DNA of 64,000 nt, taken from NCBI GenBank assembly GCA_029339505.1, contig JAQISU010000233.1:6061501-6125500 (forward strand). The letters are read 5' to 3'. Position 1 is the first letter of the stretch. Each line of letters starts with the position of its first letter. The notes beneath the pieces were generated by a model. That model made no database searches. It had not been told where the DNA came from and saw nothing but the letters and a program-made list of their open reading frames with translations. Below are positions 27,711 through 40,587 of the stretch, one piece after another. Position numbers and translations under genes: made by a program. Origin of the DNA: Unio delphinus (lineage: Eukaryota; Mollusca; Bivalvia; Unionida; Unionidae).

Positions 27711-27712
<2 letters not shown>
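26921..27712. other. No supported gene
   Basis: The 27.27-27.62 kb part is less AT-rich and somewhat coding-like in composition, but no frame or domain stands out. Confidence 0.35.

Positions 27713-27797
<85 letters not shown>
27713..27797. repeat. (TC)n microsatellite
   Basis: 85 bp of pure TC repeats. Confidence 0.95.
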
Positions 27798-27801
<4 letters not shown>

Positions 27802-30274
27802 TTCACTGATACAATTAAATTATCATTGTGAAAAGGCGTACGAAATACAAAATTTCTGCATTATTTGGCAAAAATATTAATGACATTAGGAAGGAACTAG
27901 ATGAACATATCAATTATGTAATGCTGCTGTAGAGCAGCTGGAAAGCTTGACAGTAATTGGAAATTGAGCAACTTTCAAAAGAATCTAAGTCCGTCTGATG
28001 AGGTTAGGAGAACGTGATCGTTTTTGAGTTCAAATGTGGTTTTTCTCTCTTTGTCAAACATTTATTAGAAGCCATACAGTACAGACTGGCAACGTTCCTC
28101 TGTAGAGCAGATACAATGACATGCTGCCACATGACATGCAAAAAAAGGTTGTTTTGTTATCTACCATTGTACGATAGGGTTGAGAAAGATTGTGATCTGC
28201 GCGCTGAATAATCAAGTTTCTTTTAAACTCTAAAAGCATTGTCTGTACGTCATTGTACAATTTGTTTTCAAATTTGTATGTAAAGTCTCATAGACAGTTC
28301 AGATTGTGTTTTGGCTGTATTTCAAATTGCCTATGATATAAAGCATTCAATGTTATGCGTTAAAACAAGTGTTGTGGAATAAAATAATTGTTGCTGAAGA
28401 TTCCTAAAACAATATTTGATGTGCACAACTGATTGTCTTGCAAATAGAAAACAAAACACCATTATTAGATATTGCATCTGTGGTATTCAACATGATCATA
28501 AACAGTAATGTGCCTAAAGGGAACCTTACTTGGATAGTTCTACCCTGTTTTCTCCCTTCTAGCAAAACAGTTATCTTAGCGTACTCAGCACCTGGCTTAA
28601 ATTATGTCCAGAAATTCAGAACGTACATCAGTGCAATCTGTATGGCTAAAAATCTTTTTCCTCAGAATAAATTAAAGATGTGATTATAATTGTGTTTTCT
28701 TAAACTTAATTGCAAAAATACTTATGTCCATTTGATAGTTGTAGTTAGGTTAGTTGATTTCTGCACTGAAGTATATTATCTAATTAGATGCTATTGTTCA
28801 GTTATGTTTGTGTACTTTAAAGGGAGTATGACTGAGGTGAGATAGGTTTTTACTGGAGTGTTTGTCTTTTCTCAGATTTTCCTTTTTTTAATTTAATGCA
28901 ATCATTTGGTTCACACATACTTAGAGGATAATACAATGCATATAAATGAAGAAATAACAATTGTTTGCATTAAAATCCCGGTATAATTGGAATACAATGT
29001 TTTAATTATTAACATCATGTCAGTGTGCATAAATCTTTATAGTTAGGAATATTAATGTTTGCTAAGGTGGTATGTCCTGAATTGCTTAATAATCATACAT
29101 ATGTCATACTGGGTGAGAGATTTATGTTGGACTTTAGCTAACATCGATAATTTTGAATAATAAAATTTACCAATTGTGTAAATTATGGTACCCATTATAA
29201 TTAATGTATGCATAGGATTTAAATAATTAACTCCTAAACTGGCATGAATTAGATGATTCTGTATTTATGATATACACGGATATCAATATTTGTATGTATT
29301 TGGCTGATTTATTGCGTCGAAATATCGAAAAATGTAAGACTCAATTACCCACGCGGCATTTTTAAATTGTCTGACATTGCAAAAACTAGAGATGCCTCTC
29401 GTGCCTTCGTTAAGTGTTTTGAAAGAACGGAACGATATGTATCATGTTTTTGTTTAGGATCATGACTTGCAAATAGTGCAGTGAAATCACTTCTACATCT
29501 AGTGCCACATGAATCAGGTTTCAAAACACCGGGTTTTGAGGGCAACGCAAACAAACAGAAGGTTATCAAGCTCCAGCCAGCTACATTTTATTGTTCCACG
29601 AGGTAACTGGATACGCTTTTATTTAGTATTGCAATGAATCAAGTTTTGTGTAATTTTTGTAATATACAAATGGATTGAGGAAACCATATACATCTGATGT
29701 AGAAAAGATAAGTAATCGCAGTGGTCATTATACGGACATAACCACAAAATTACAAGTACCGTGAAAAGGAGGTTTAAAACGTTAAATTTATCAGTGACTT
29801 TACAGATAAACATTTAAATATCCTGTTTTAGAAACCCTTCATGGACGCAACTATAAGATGTTTAATGTTTTACTATATTTGATCACGTACATTTTCGAAC
29901 TCTCGATAGGAAACGCTACAATGTCTTTGCTACATATCTACCTTAGCTGGATACATACTTTTTCATGGTGTTCCAAAGTTATGATGTGTACGATTAGCTG
30001 GTTTGCATGGGAAATACTACACATAAGTAACTGAAAGCAAACTAGAACTGTAGGACTTATAATACCAATTGTAACGGGTAAAACAGAGATAATGTCTCAG
30101 TTTTATTACAGACGAGTTTTGTCACTGAAATTAGTACCTGTCTATTTGTGAGATCTTGAAGAAAAACAACATAGATACAGAACATGCAGCGACTCAAGTG
30201 ATTTTAGAACTCATAAAATATCATGCATGATAAACATATATGCATGTTTTGGATCATTAACATACAAAAAATGA
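27798..30274. other. No supported gene
   Basis: Contains short unrecognised frames (28438-28683 plus, 29345-29569 minus). I find no domain, splice structure or repeat to explain them. Confidence 0.35.
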
Positions 30275-30357
30275 AAGCTACTGAACTTTTAATATAATGG
30301 TGTTTGCACAGATTTACTATGGAGCTGAATTAGTATTGTGAGTCCTTTAGATTCCAT
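30275..30357. repeat. Dispersed repeat copy (pair with 10226-10310)
   Basis: Same-orientation partner of the 10.2-kb segment, sharing CTTTTAATAT, ATGGTGTT, TTTACTATGG and GCTGAATTAGTA. Confidence 0.65.
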
Positions 30358-30591
30358 TGCAACACCTTAGAGTTATCCCAGCATTTAAGGTCAGATTTTG
30401 GCTATTTGTTGATAGCCTCAATCTACAACGCAAAATTCACATGTTCTGGAGTCCTCATTTATTTGGTGTGAAAACATAACCAGATCGTAATTGTGCGACT
30501 CGTGAGTTGTTTAAATGAGCCGTTCTAGTCTAGATTTGAACATTTCCAGTTGTGTACACTCGTCCTGTGTATGTGTCCTTTTCATATTTAG

Positions 30592-30625
30592 AACCGCTTC
30601 GGTGGCCTAGTGGTTAGAGCGTTCA
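30592..30625 (+). mobile_element. SINE family 2, head fragment
   Basis: ACCGCTTCGGTGGCCTAGTG followed by GTTAGAGCGTTC matches the first 34 bases of the SINE at 12027-12328. No B-box follows, so only the 5' tip is present. Confidence 0.65.
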
Positions 30626-31298
30626 GTATTCATGCTTTACTGATAAAAATAGCACGTCCTAAAGTAGACCTTTGAAATATAATTATGACATTATGTATTT
30701 CAAGAATGCATGGAAATAGATATGTGTGTCAATCAAACTCAGTGGCATGCCCCTGAAAGATCAAAATAGAAAGAAAAGGTCGCTGATAAACATACAACTG
30801 GGCTGCACTAGTGTAGTTAGTCTTCTTTATAAAATATGCAACATTCAAGACACATAACTGTTTCCCCTCAATCTTGCAATGCCTCATTGTCATATCCTTA
30901 CACTCATATTTGAGTACGAGGAAACGACATTAGGTGGAATCGAGTATATTTAGCCTCTTCCAGCCAAGCTTCTTCTAAAATAGGTTTTTATTATATATGG
31001 AAGAATTGTCAATGATACTCTCAAGTTCCTCAAATCATTCCCAATGTTTCATAGAAGAATTGAATACACAGTGCATGATGGGAAAATATGTGTCCTAACT
31101 GAAACGCTGGATGGCAAACGTTAACGATATTTAAAAGAACCCAGTAATAAAATCGTTCCGTCTCAGGAAGAAAGCTAATTAAAAAAAATCAAAAAGCAAC
31201 TTGCATGATTATACTTGATGCGTCGAAAATCTTACTGCATGTACGAGTTGAACAAAGTAAACATTAACACAGAGGAAACATACACCTACAGACACACA
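30626..31298. other. No supported gene
   Basis: Nothing recognised. Confidence 0.4.
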
Positions 31299-31373
31299 CA
31301 TACATACATACATACATACATACATACATACATACATACATACATACATACATACATACATACATACATACAT
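31299..31373. repeat. (CATA)n microsatellite
   Basis: About 75 bp of tetranucleotide CATA repeats, preceded by a short CA run. Confidence 0.95.
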
Positions 31374-31728
31374 TCTAATTTTTAGTATATATTTATAAAT
31401 CTTAGATTGGCATGGATTATTTTTTTATATTTTGTGCTAGTGCTATTACTGCTGCATTACTACATCGTTAACAAGAAGTCTTTCAAACAAATGAATAAAA
31501 TGACATTTTACAAATATATAAATACTGTTATGGATCATGTATGTTATAAAGCAAAGGATTGTTATCAGATAAAAATTATGGCAGTGGTTTTTTTTCAACA
31601 TATGTCTTACACGGATTGATGGTGGACGTTGTTGGGGAGGGGTGTTAGGTTACTCGTGGGTTATGTGCGTTATTCGTATAGTATTTTACAAGTCCCACTT
31701 GTCAAAGGGTAAGTGTTAAGTCTCACTT

Positions 31729-33463
31729 TGTCAAGGGGTATTGCACAACATATAATAATAATAACTATAACCCACTCCCTTTTGATACTCGTTATCTAAG
31801 AGATGACCGCCCTCGATATAATTGCACGGTTCGAGTAGGAAAATAGATATAATAAAAACAGAGCAGGTATATTGAACAAACGACTCCGAGCCCCGTAAAG
31901 ATAAATAAACAATTTAATCAATTACATACACAATTATGAAACTTCCTTTCATTAGGAATACATGTTTAGAAATACAACTTTCACCGAATTAGCATAGGAT
32001 TTGAAATAGATTTAAACAAATTAGCCGTTCTATTACTGATAGTTTTAAATCATCATAGGATCGAGTGGTACAATCAAAGTCAATGCTTTGTTCGATTTTA
32101 TAACCTGCTATTCTCAATCCTCGTTCACTGTTCACTCAAGGTTCGCTGTCTCGTCCAATTTCAAGGTACTCTGCACTCGTGGATGTTTCCGCTTGACTCC
32201 GGACTTGTCCACTGTATCATGCGGTCACTGCAATTTCCTTCTCTCAGTTCTTTTTCCAACGTGTACGTCGCTATTCAGGTAACTTCGCGAACTTCCCAAA
32301 TAGCTATTTTCTTCCTTTCGAAAGAAAATTAAAACAACCTAAGTCTCTCGTTACAATGGTTGCAGTTGAGACTGTCCATTATTCTTGGTTCGAAAAATCA
32401 GATATTTATATCAGTGATGACGTTATGGTTAGTAATTAACTACACATGTCCTCAAATTGTTATTTCGTTTTGCCTTGACCTAATACATTAACGTACTACA
32501 CAGCGAGGTGTTGAATTATGGTTTTGACTTAATTTTCCAGAGCACATAAATCGTATATACTGTCTCTAAATCATCTATGAAATCAAAATTCGGTGAATTC
32601 ATATGTATTCTTGTAACACCTTAATAACGTAATACATTAAATTCTTAGAACATAATCATTATTCAAACAATATGATACATTCAAGAATTAACGTAACACT
32701 TCTTATTCATAACTCAGCATGGTGTTTTACGACATAAATTAGCACTACGTCATTCTTAACTAAGAATTAAAGAATTCCAATTCATAATTCAAAAGCACAT
32801 TATTATACAAATGTATCAAATGAAATCGTGCAAGTACTTCCGATTCATAATACAAAACATATTATTATACAAATGCATCGAATTAAATGAACTATTCAAA
32901 TGTATCAAACGAAATCATGCAGACCTGTAAACTAAGCAACATCATATAAATTGCATCAACAATATACATGGAATTGTGACAGTACCTTTGTGTTTTTGCT
33001 GTGTCACTCAACCGTTGGTTTGGCGGTTTTCGACCACGCTTCCTTAACGAATGTATTTCTCTCAAATAACATCCGGAGTCTTAGAGAATTCTATCTTTTG
33101 TCCTCTCACAGGAAAAATTCAGACTAATTTTTAATTTCACTAGGCCGTTATTATGTTCTACGAATTTTCGTGTGAAAACACGACCCTTATTTACCCGTGA
33201 CCAATCATAATCAAATGTATTTTCTCCCGCTTTTCCTCTAAAAGTCGCTTACGTCATGGTCAATATGACATGCTTGATTTTAAGTAACAGAATCTCTGCA
33301 TTTTCTCAATTCTGACACTTCGTGGGAAATGAAATTTTAAAATGTCGCCAGCAGTCAGTCGGCTGCTGAATAAACACGGTTTAATTAGTACAACGGACGC
33401 CCTCGAGTCCACAGACCCCCACCCCACTCCTTTGACATAGCGTGTCATCATAAATCTGACCAA
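31729..33463 (-). mobile_element. Repeat family R1, copy 1 (LTR-like, inverted to copies 2 and 3)
   Basis: On the minus strand this matches 57.7-59.3 kb over nearly its whole length and 63215-64000 over about 790 bp. The sub-block from 32981 (minus start TGTCACAATTCC) to 31729 (minus end CCCCTTGACA) has TG...CA ends and is 1253 bp long, as for an LTR. About 480 bp upstream (33463-32982 on minus) is shared with copy 2 but not copy 3, so it may be internal sequence before a 3' LTR. No coding capacity or target duplication was found. The TGTCACA start equals that of the Gmr1-like LTR at 48218. Confidence 0.72.
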
Positions 33464-33644
33464 TGGCTAGCTGGCCAAAACTAATGTTTAATTAATAGAT
33501 CGACCGAAATTTGCCACTTCACAAGGGGATAATGCAGTAGTATTACAGAACGGTCGTATCCTAGAGATTGCAGACCGTAACATCTGTAAACAACAGATTT
33601 TAGTGATCGTTAGTTTACATCTATAAATCCTGGATCTATAGATT

Positions 33645-34052
33645 CTTGTTCTTTAGTGAGTTAACGTCTGTACATTTTGTTTGTTTAGTTTTTTTTCTCA
33701 CTTCAATAGAGTTTGGTTCTTTAGTACGTTTACTTGTTATATTTTGGTTCTATAGTTTTTGGTTCTTTAGTGTATAGATTGAAATTATTTAGTCAATTTA
33801 CTTTTTGAGATTTGCATTCTTTAGTGCCTTTACTTCTGTAGATTTTGGATCTATATATTTTGGTTCTTTAGTGTATTGATTGGTGTTCTTTAGTGTGTTT
33901 ACAGCTGTAGCACTTGGTACTTTAGTGTGTTTACAGCTGTAACATTTGGTTCTTTAGTGTGTTTACAGCTGTAGCATTTGGTTCTTTAGTGAGTTTACTT
34001 CTATGTAATTTGGTTCCATAAATTTGGTTTCTTAGAATATATATTTTGGTTC
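33645..34052. repeat. About 30-bp minisatellite, left part
   Basis: Degenerate tandem units of the form TTTGGTTCTTTAGTGAGTTT plus ACTTCTATAGA. The array is interrupted by a LINE fragment and resumes at about 34591. Confidence 0.85.

Positions 34053-34103
<51 letters not shown>
34053..34103. repeat. (AAT)n tract, 3' tail of LINE fragment
   Basis: 51 bp of AAT repeat directly joined to the LINE 3' end, as at 19831-19901. Confidence 0.9.
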
Positions 34104-34106
<3 letters not shown>

Positions 34107-34156
34107 GCCTAATCTTTAGAGGCTCTAAGCGCTTTACAACATCTATAATGATATGA

Positions 34157-34197
<41 letters not shown>

Positions 34198-34590
34198 ACA
34201 AAACATGAAATTGGAAAACATAAAGATCTTAAAAATAGTTAAGGTAGGAGATATTATCAGGTCTATAAGTTTCTTCTTGCAGTTGAAAAAGGTGAGTTTA
34301 ACGATCATTCTTAAAAGTGATTACTGTCTATTTGTGTCTAATGTCAATGGGCAATTCGTTCCACGTTGCTGGGTCATGGTATGCAAAAGAACGTTGTCCA
34401 TACGACTTCGTTTTCAAAGTATCTTGCTGGAGTGTATATATGGGTGAGGCCGGATAGGTATGCTGGACTGAATTCCGTCAGTGAAACGTAGCACAGAGAA
34501 CAAATTTGGTGTTTGATTCTGGATCGAATGCATAGCCAGTGTAAGGTACCGAGCTGCGGGGAGGTGTGCTCTAATCGTTGACATCTATGA
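34104..34590 (-). mobile_element. 3' fragment of the L2/CR1-like LINE
   Basis: Matches 19902 to about 20415 in the same orientation, for example CTCTAAGCGCTTTACA, CAATGGGCAATTCGTTCCAC and GAAACGTAGCACAGAGAACA. An (AC)n run at 34159-34195 has expanded inside it. Heavily 5'-truncated: only the end of ORF2, the 3' UTR and the tail. Flanked on both sides by the same minisatellite, so it inserted into the array. Confidence 0.9.
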
Positions 34591-35890
34591 GCTTACTTCA
34601 TTTAATTTTGGTTCTATATATTTTGGTTCATTAGTGAGTTTACTTCTATATATTTTGGTTCATTAGTGAGTTTACTGCTGGATATTTGGGTTCTTTAGTG
34701 TGTTTACTTCTATAGAATTTGTTTCGGTAGTGATCTTACGTAACTAGAGTGTGGTTATTTAGCATTTAATTCTTTAGATTTTTATTCTATAGAACTTTGT
34801 TCTTTGGTATGTTTGTGTTATAATAGATTTAGGTTCTTTAGTGAGTTGACTTCTATAGATTATTGTTCTTTAATGAGTTTACTTCTATAGATTTCGGAAA
34901 TATGGAGTTTGATTCCTTAATGAGTTTACTTCTGTAGATTTTGGTTATATAGAGTTTGGTTCTTTAATGAGTTTACTTCTATATATAAATGTCCGTTATA
35001 TAGAGTTTGGTTCTTTAATGAGTTTACTTCTATATATAGATGTCGGTTATATAGAGTTTGGTTCTTAAATGAGTTTACTTCTATATATAGATGTCGGTTA
35101 TATAGAGTTTGGTTCTTTAATGAGTTTACTTCTATATATAGATGTCGGTTATATAGAGTTTGGTTCTTTAATGAGTTTACTTCTATATATAGATGTCGGC
35201 TATATAGAGTTTGGTTCTTTAATGAGTTTACTTCTATAGAGGTTGGTTCTATAGTCTTTGGTCCTTTGTTCATTTCTGCATTGAAACGTGAATATATGGC
35301 ATTGGTAAAGTTGCAATAACATACACTGAACCCACGCTTAGATAGTTACTTAATTTCGTTTTAGAGTTGGGTTCTTTAGCGTGTTTGCTTTTAAAGGGTT
35401 TGGTTCTTTTGTGAGTTTACTTATATAGATTGTGGTTCTTTAGTGAGTTTATTTCCAAAGATTTTGGTTCTATAGGTTTTTATTCTTTAGTGTGATTATT
35501 TCAATATAATTTGGTTCTTTACTGAGTTTACTTTTAGACGTTTTGGTTCTTTAATACGGTTAGTTCTATAGACTGTGTTTCTTTAATGCTTATACTTCTA
35601 CAGACTTTGGTTCTTTAATGCACTAATTTCTACAGAGTTTGGTTCGTTATATAGTTTTCGTCTACAGAGTTTGGTTCTATAGATTTTGGTTCTGTAGTGT
35701 GTTAACTTCTGTAGATTTACGTTCTTTAGTGAATATACTTTCGACAGAGTTTGGTTATATAGATTTTTGTTCTGCAGTGAGTTAACTTCAATAGACTTTG
35801 GTTCTATATATTTTTTTCATTTTTCTTTTTTAAGTTACTCTTTTAGATTTTAGTTCTATATATAAAGATTTTGGTTCTTTGTTAATATCT
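34591..35890. repeat. About 30-bp minisatellite, right part, with larger duplication
   Basis: Continues the TTTGGTTCTTTAGTGAGTTT array. A boundary sequence (TCTGCATTGAAACGTGAATA ... AGTTACTTAATTTCGTTTT) at about 35265-35364 recurs at about 35880-35985, about 615 bp away, so a block of the array was duplicated as a unit. Confidence 0.85.
34945..35240. repeat. 51-bp homogeneous sub-array
   Basis: About six nearly identical 51-bp units (TTTGGTTCTTTAATGAGTTT + ACTTCTATATATAGATGTCG + GTTATATAGAG). As 51 is a multiple of three, the minus strand stays open (34926-35273) with a repeating 17-residue unit. This is not evidence of a gene. Confidence 0.92.
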
Positions 35891-36233
35891 GCATTCAAAA
35901 GTGAATATATGGCATTTGCTAGGTTTCAGTCTGGTTTGATAACTAATGCTGAACCCCAATTTCGATAGTTACTTAATTTCGTTTTGCAATGACCTCTCAT
36001 TACCTTAATTTGCGATCCTTTTCAAACATGACTATGATTGTGTTTGAGTATTAGAGTCTCTACTTGCAAAACTGAATTACTGTATTTAACTAAGTGTTTG
36101 AATTATCCTAAGTATGTGTGTGCTTGTCATAGAGTGCAAAATACGTACTAGACAGTGTGAGTGGCATAATGCCAAACAGCAAGAGTTACGTACAATCAAT
36201 CAATAATAATTTGCATGATTGATGCGAAGAATT

Positions 36234-36235
<2 letters not shown>

Positions 36236-36321
<86 letters not shown>
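36236..36321. repeat. (TA)n microsatellite
   Basis: 86 bp of pure TA repeats. Confidence 0.95.
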
Positions 36322-36323
<2 letters not shown>

Positions 36324-36384
36324 GTTGATACTTGAAATTTGTTTATCATGAGAGACAGAGACACAAACAGAGAGAGACAGAGAG

Positions 36385-36416
36385 AAGAAGAAGAAGAAGA
36401 AGAAGAAGAAGAAGAA

Positions 36417-36449
<33 letters not shown>

Positions 36450-36460
36450 AATGATGATGA
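36385..36460. repeat. Compound (AGA)n(ATG)n microsatellite
   Basis: About 33 bp of AGA repeats run straight into about 43 bp of ATG repeats. The predicted Glu/Asp-rich frame is a by-product. Confidence 0.93.
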
Positions 36461-36506
36461 AATAGGCCAAATATGGAACATCATATGTGCATTTCACATT
36501 TATCGG

Positions 36507-36610
36507 CAGATATATATTTCCAATATGGGATAAAAAGTAGTTCCAAATGTAACATGGCCACTGTCGCAACATCATTTTTCTCCCACGGGTATATTTCATT
36601 TTCTCATTAT
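36507..36610. repeat. Dispersed repeat copy (pair with 43685-43820)
   Basis: Shares CAGATATAT...TTCC, ATGGGA(A/T)AA, AGTTCCAAA, a GGCCA core, and TGGTACATTTCA/GGGTATATTTCA with 43.7 kb in the same orientation. An unidentified interspersed repeat. Confidence 0.6.
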
Positions 36611-39603
36611 GAAAGATATAATAATAAGCTATGTTTGTACAGCATTCAGGTGTGATGGATGAGGTAGCTAATTTCTGTTTAATTTTCTATATAGTTGGTT
36701 CAATTACTCCGTTTGATTCGTACTTAATGCGAGAAAGTTGATACGCTTGAGAAAATACTTAATATTGACAGGTATTATATGTGTCAGTTTAGTTCATAAG
36801 AAACGTAGACGTCATGATGTCTGGAAAATCGTATTGTGGTTCATCATACCCTGTTATTTGGTAGAAAACTAATCATAACATAATACATAATCAAGTTGTA
36901 CCAGTTTGGAATGAATAATCATATTTCAATGCACTGAGGAGATGTCTTTTTGTTTCAAGGAATTTATGCTATCCATGGTTCTTATCGTTGTTACTTGAGA
37001 ATGTAATTCAGCAACTCTTTTGATATCTGTATGCTATTCTCCCCTTTTGGCGTTGTATCAGTTACTGTCTGTCAGTTTAAGTTCGTGTCTGCACTTTAAT
37101 TTTCCTAAGTCACCATTAGAAATTTTATAACTAATAATTTGTTTCTATCCTGGGGCACTTAGTCATGCACCTTCATTTAATATAAAGCAGAAATATATTA
37201 AATTTGTATCAGGTGTGATTTCTAAACTGTGCGTGTATATTAAACAACCATGCAAGCACAGAACAACGAATAGAGGTGATGAGAGCATCAAAAGGGAGAC
37301 AATCGTCTCCATTATCAAATGATTTCATAAATAATAAAATAAAGTGCAATAAAGACATTCGTAGCAGTCTCCTTGCTCATCTCCTTTGTTTGATTTTCTT
37401 CCTCAATCGTTACTAAATGTGACAATCCTTCTAACAAGGAACATTGTAAGGTATAATTCAAATAAGAATGATGTACCCAGGGTTAAAGTACAGTGTCAAA
37501 TGTTTTAAATCTATCATAGACCCGGAAAATATGTAAAGTGACATTATTGTATGACTTTTAGTAACATGTTCCATCTGTTATTACACCTGGGGTACATTCC
37601 AGCTGACAACCTTACAATGCTGATGTGCAACACGTGCGGTTAAAGGTATTTTTTAAATCAATAAAACTGGTATGCGAGACAGGCTAGACAAAATGTCTTT
37701 ATAGACTTTGGAGAAAACAGATTTACAAGAACGAATATTGTGTAGAAGAGTAATAAAATAATTAATCGAGACGATTTGTCATCCAATTAACTTATCTTGA
37801 CTTTGTAATCTGAGAAGCGAAGGCATTGAACCATTGATTTTTCATATGGTTTTAAATTGTTGTTTCGGAGCGTATGCTTTTGATTGGACTGTAACGCATT
37901 CTTTGTTGGAAAGGTACTCAGCTAAAATCAAACATATAAGGAGAACGTAAACCCGATAGTGCAAATGTACTATTAAGACGTGTAATCTAACAGCTGGCTT
38001 TGCCACAATTTTACTTTCTGTATGAACTTAACATTTGCACATAACAAATCTTTGCCCACCACAAGCAACATTTTCTAAAATGAAAATTACAATATATGGG
38101 CAAATCTATGGAAAGGGTATTATATAAATGAGATCCAAATTGGCGATAAACAAAGTTAAAACAAAAATAAAATAAAAGTCAGAGAGAAATAAGTCTGACT
38201 GGATAGTATTTCACAGATAGCATATACATAAACCTACGTTCGAACAACGAGGCTACTGGAACGGTCTCTGCTTCGTAATACGACTCTGTCTACTTATATA
38301 TGCCATTGCTTGAACATTATATATTTTAATTTATTCTCTTTCATGTTAGCATATTTAACGTAAGTTTAAACATCTACTGGCAATGCAGTCGTTCAAAAGG
38401 GTTTATGCTAGAATGGTGTATGCGTTTCAGGCATGGACAATAATGGCTAACATTTGACAAATAGAGTGCAATAAGATGATTACATTAGACGTAAACACGT
38501 AAGTATTTGTTTTTAAAAGAAAACCAAATGTATGTTCCTCCATTATTGGATTTAGCTTTAATTTAATTTACTTTGCATCATTTTCGTGGACGCTGAATCA
38601 AAATGTATAATGTATTGATTTTGATTTATCAGCACTGTTATAAATTCTGCCAGAGAAAACACTCCAAACGAAAATAATTACAGTAACACCGTCTGGTTAT
38701 GTGCATCTAGATTGTATCGTCTTGGTACTGCGTTTCTAAAACGGTTTCCCATGATTTTGCATGCAACTGCGATTTCGTAATGTAAAAATATGTAGTGCAA
38801 TATGAGAATTTTATCAAGGCGATGTTCACGTGGGAATGTTTCTCTCCGAAAGTAAATCAAACTACAATCACTACATGCGTTTGAGCCCTCAATCAATAAA
38901 GGAGCAAGTGCTGTAAGAAGAATATAATGCTTGTCTCACAAAACACGAAGAAACAAAATTATCGCTTGAGTTTAGTACTTAAATTCAGATGGTATTGATG
39001 AATGCAGATTTCATTCATATTTGGAGATATTCTCAAAAGGAAGTGAACCTATTTTGTCCTTAATGCGGATGTTTAACCTGTTGGTTTTTAATATAGTTAA
39101 CACACGTAGGTATAAAAGTTCTGTGTATAAGGGTTTAAGTTTATATAAACATAGTTTCATGGCCAATAGTCTTTTTAATGCAAGTCTCACACTTCTAATC
39201 TCAGTGGTTCTAAAGAAATATTGAACCCCTGAAGGTAACGGTACACTTTTAAATAGTTATAATCTTAGAGTGTGTATCCCCCTGATGAACACTAACGGTT
39301 GTTCTAATTTCGTAATAATAGTTTCATCTACACATATTAATTATGATAAGTTTGTATCTCCTGTTAATTTATGAAGATGATTAAAAACTTATTCAACTCC
39401 ACAGCCGTGAATATATTCAATAATATACGGTAATGAGATAGTCAGACACACTGTCCCAGAACATTCAACTATGGCTTTATTAAAATCACTTGACCTAGAT
39501 AATTAAATCTTTGGTTTTCTTTCGTGCAATGAGATCAAGTATGGATCCTCTACTGCAAGACCGTGTAAGGACAAATGAAATTGAACCGCAAGATGCTACT
39601 TTG
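36611..39603. other. No supported gene
   Basis: Three kilobases of AT-rich DNA with short unrecognised frames only. Confidence 0.4.
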
Positions 39604-40092
39604 TATAAATCACACTTAAGTAGTATAAGTATAAATCACACTTAAGTAGTATAAGTATAAATCACACTTAAGTAGTATAAGTATAAGTATAAATCACACT
39701 TAAGTAGTATAAGTATAAGTATAAATCACACTTAAGTAGTATAAGTATAAGTATAAATCACACTTGAGTAGTATAAGTATAAGTATAAATCACACTTAAG
39801 TAGTATAAGTATAAGTATAAATCACACTTAAGTAGTATAAGTATAAATCACACTTAAGTAGGATAAGTATAAATCACACTTAAGTAGTATAAGTATAAGT
39901 ATAAATCACACTTAAGTAGTATAAGTATAAATCACACTTAAGTAGTATAAGTATAAATTACATTTAAGTAGTATAAGTATAAATCACACTTAAGTAGTAT
40001 AAGTATAAATCACACTTAAGTAGTATAAGTATAAGTATAAATCACACTTAAGTAGTATAAGTATAGGTACAAATCACACTTAAGTAGTAATA
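39604..40092. repeat. 26/32-bp minisatellite
   Basis: 17 copies of a unit centred on ATCACACTTAAGTAGTATAA, spaced 26 bp or, where an extra GTATAA is present, 32 bp. Copies are nearly identical; exceptions include CACTTGAGTAG and CATTTAAGTAG. The array ends about 20 bp before a MITE. Confidence 0.95.
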
Positions 40093-40114
40093 AATAAAGT
40101 CTGTAGGTTGCTGA

Positions 40115-40579
40115 ATAGTCCGAGTTTCCTCTGACCCTTGCCAACCTATTTTTGATATTTGGACATTCATGTTGGGGTGGAGGGTCAGAGCATAGTCCCT
40201 ACCGAAAAGTTGGAATTCGCCGACACCATGTGTCGGCATGGGTAACCGCTTATTTGTCGTGCCAGCAATCTTGAACGATCTTTCATCGAGATATACCTGC
40301 ATGAAATCGATAGGAATATGATTTATTTTCTCAAATATCGTGAGCATAGCATTCGTTATTTATATAATCCGCTAACAGACGTGATGAAAGTACATAGTTC
40401 CTGAAATTTGACCTGGATCTGGCCAAATGCATTCTTTGTAATCACGTGACTGCACAAATCTTGCAACCTATATATCAATGACATCAGAGGTCATACAGTC
40501 ACGATAGGGGATGCGCTCTGAATACCCCAACATGAATGTCCAAAAATAGGGTCGCAAGGGTCAGAGGAAACTCGGACTA
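40115..40579. mobile_element. MITE with TAGTCCGAG inverted termini
   Basis: About 464 bp. The left end TAGTCCGAGTTTCCTCTGAC (from 40116) and the reverse complement of the right end (to 40579) agree over about 55-60 bp with a few differences, including CATTCATGTTGGGGT at the inner edge. An 8-bp direct repeat GTTGCTGA flanks it (40107-40114 and 40580-40587), with one extra A at the left junction; alternatively it is a 9-bp duplication with one mismatch. Eight points to hAT-like and nine to Mutator-like, so the superfamily is open. No transposase frame. A second terminus occurs at 26851-26920. Confidence 0.87.
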
Positions 40580-40587
40580 GTTGCTGA

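Noticed and set aside
31691..31740. Target duplication or primer site for R1 copy 1
   Set aside because: A 28-30-bp near-duplicate (AGTCCCACTTGTCAAAGGGT / AGTCTCACTTTGTCAAGGGG) overlaps the end, but it does not match the other flank and has no TGG start.
34926..35273. 115-codon minus-strand frame with a 17-residue repeat
   Set aside because: Product of a 51-bp non-coding minisatellite sub-array; neighbouring diverged units are closed.
36339..36533. Acidic Glu/Asp-rich protein
   Set aside because: Translation of a compound AGA/ATG microsatellite.
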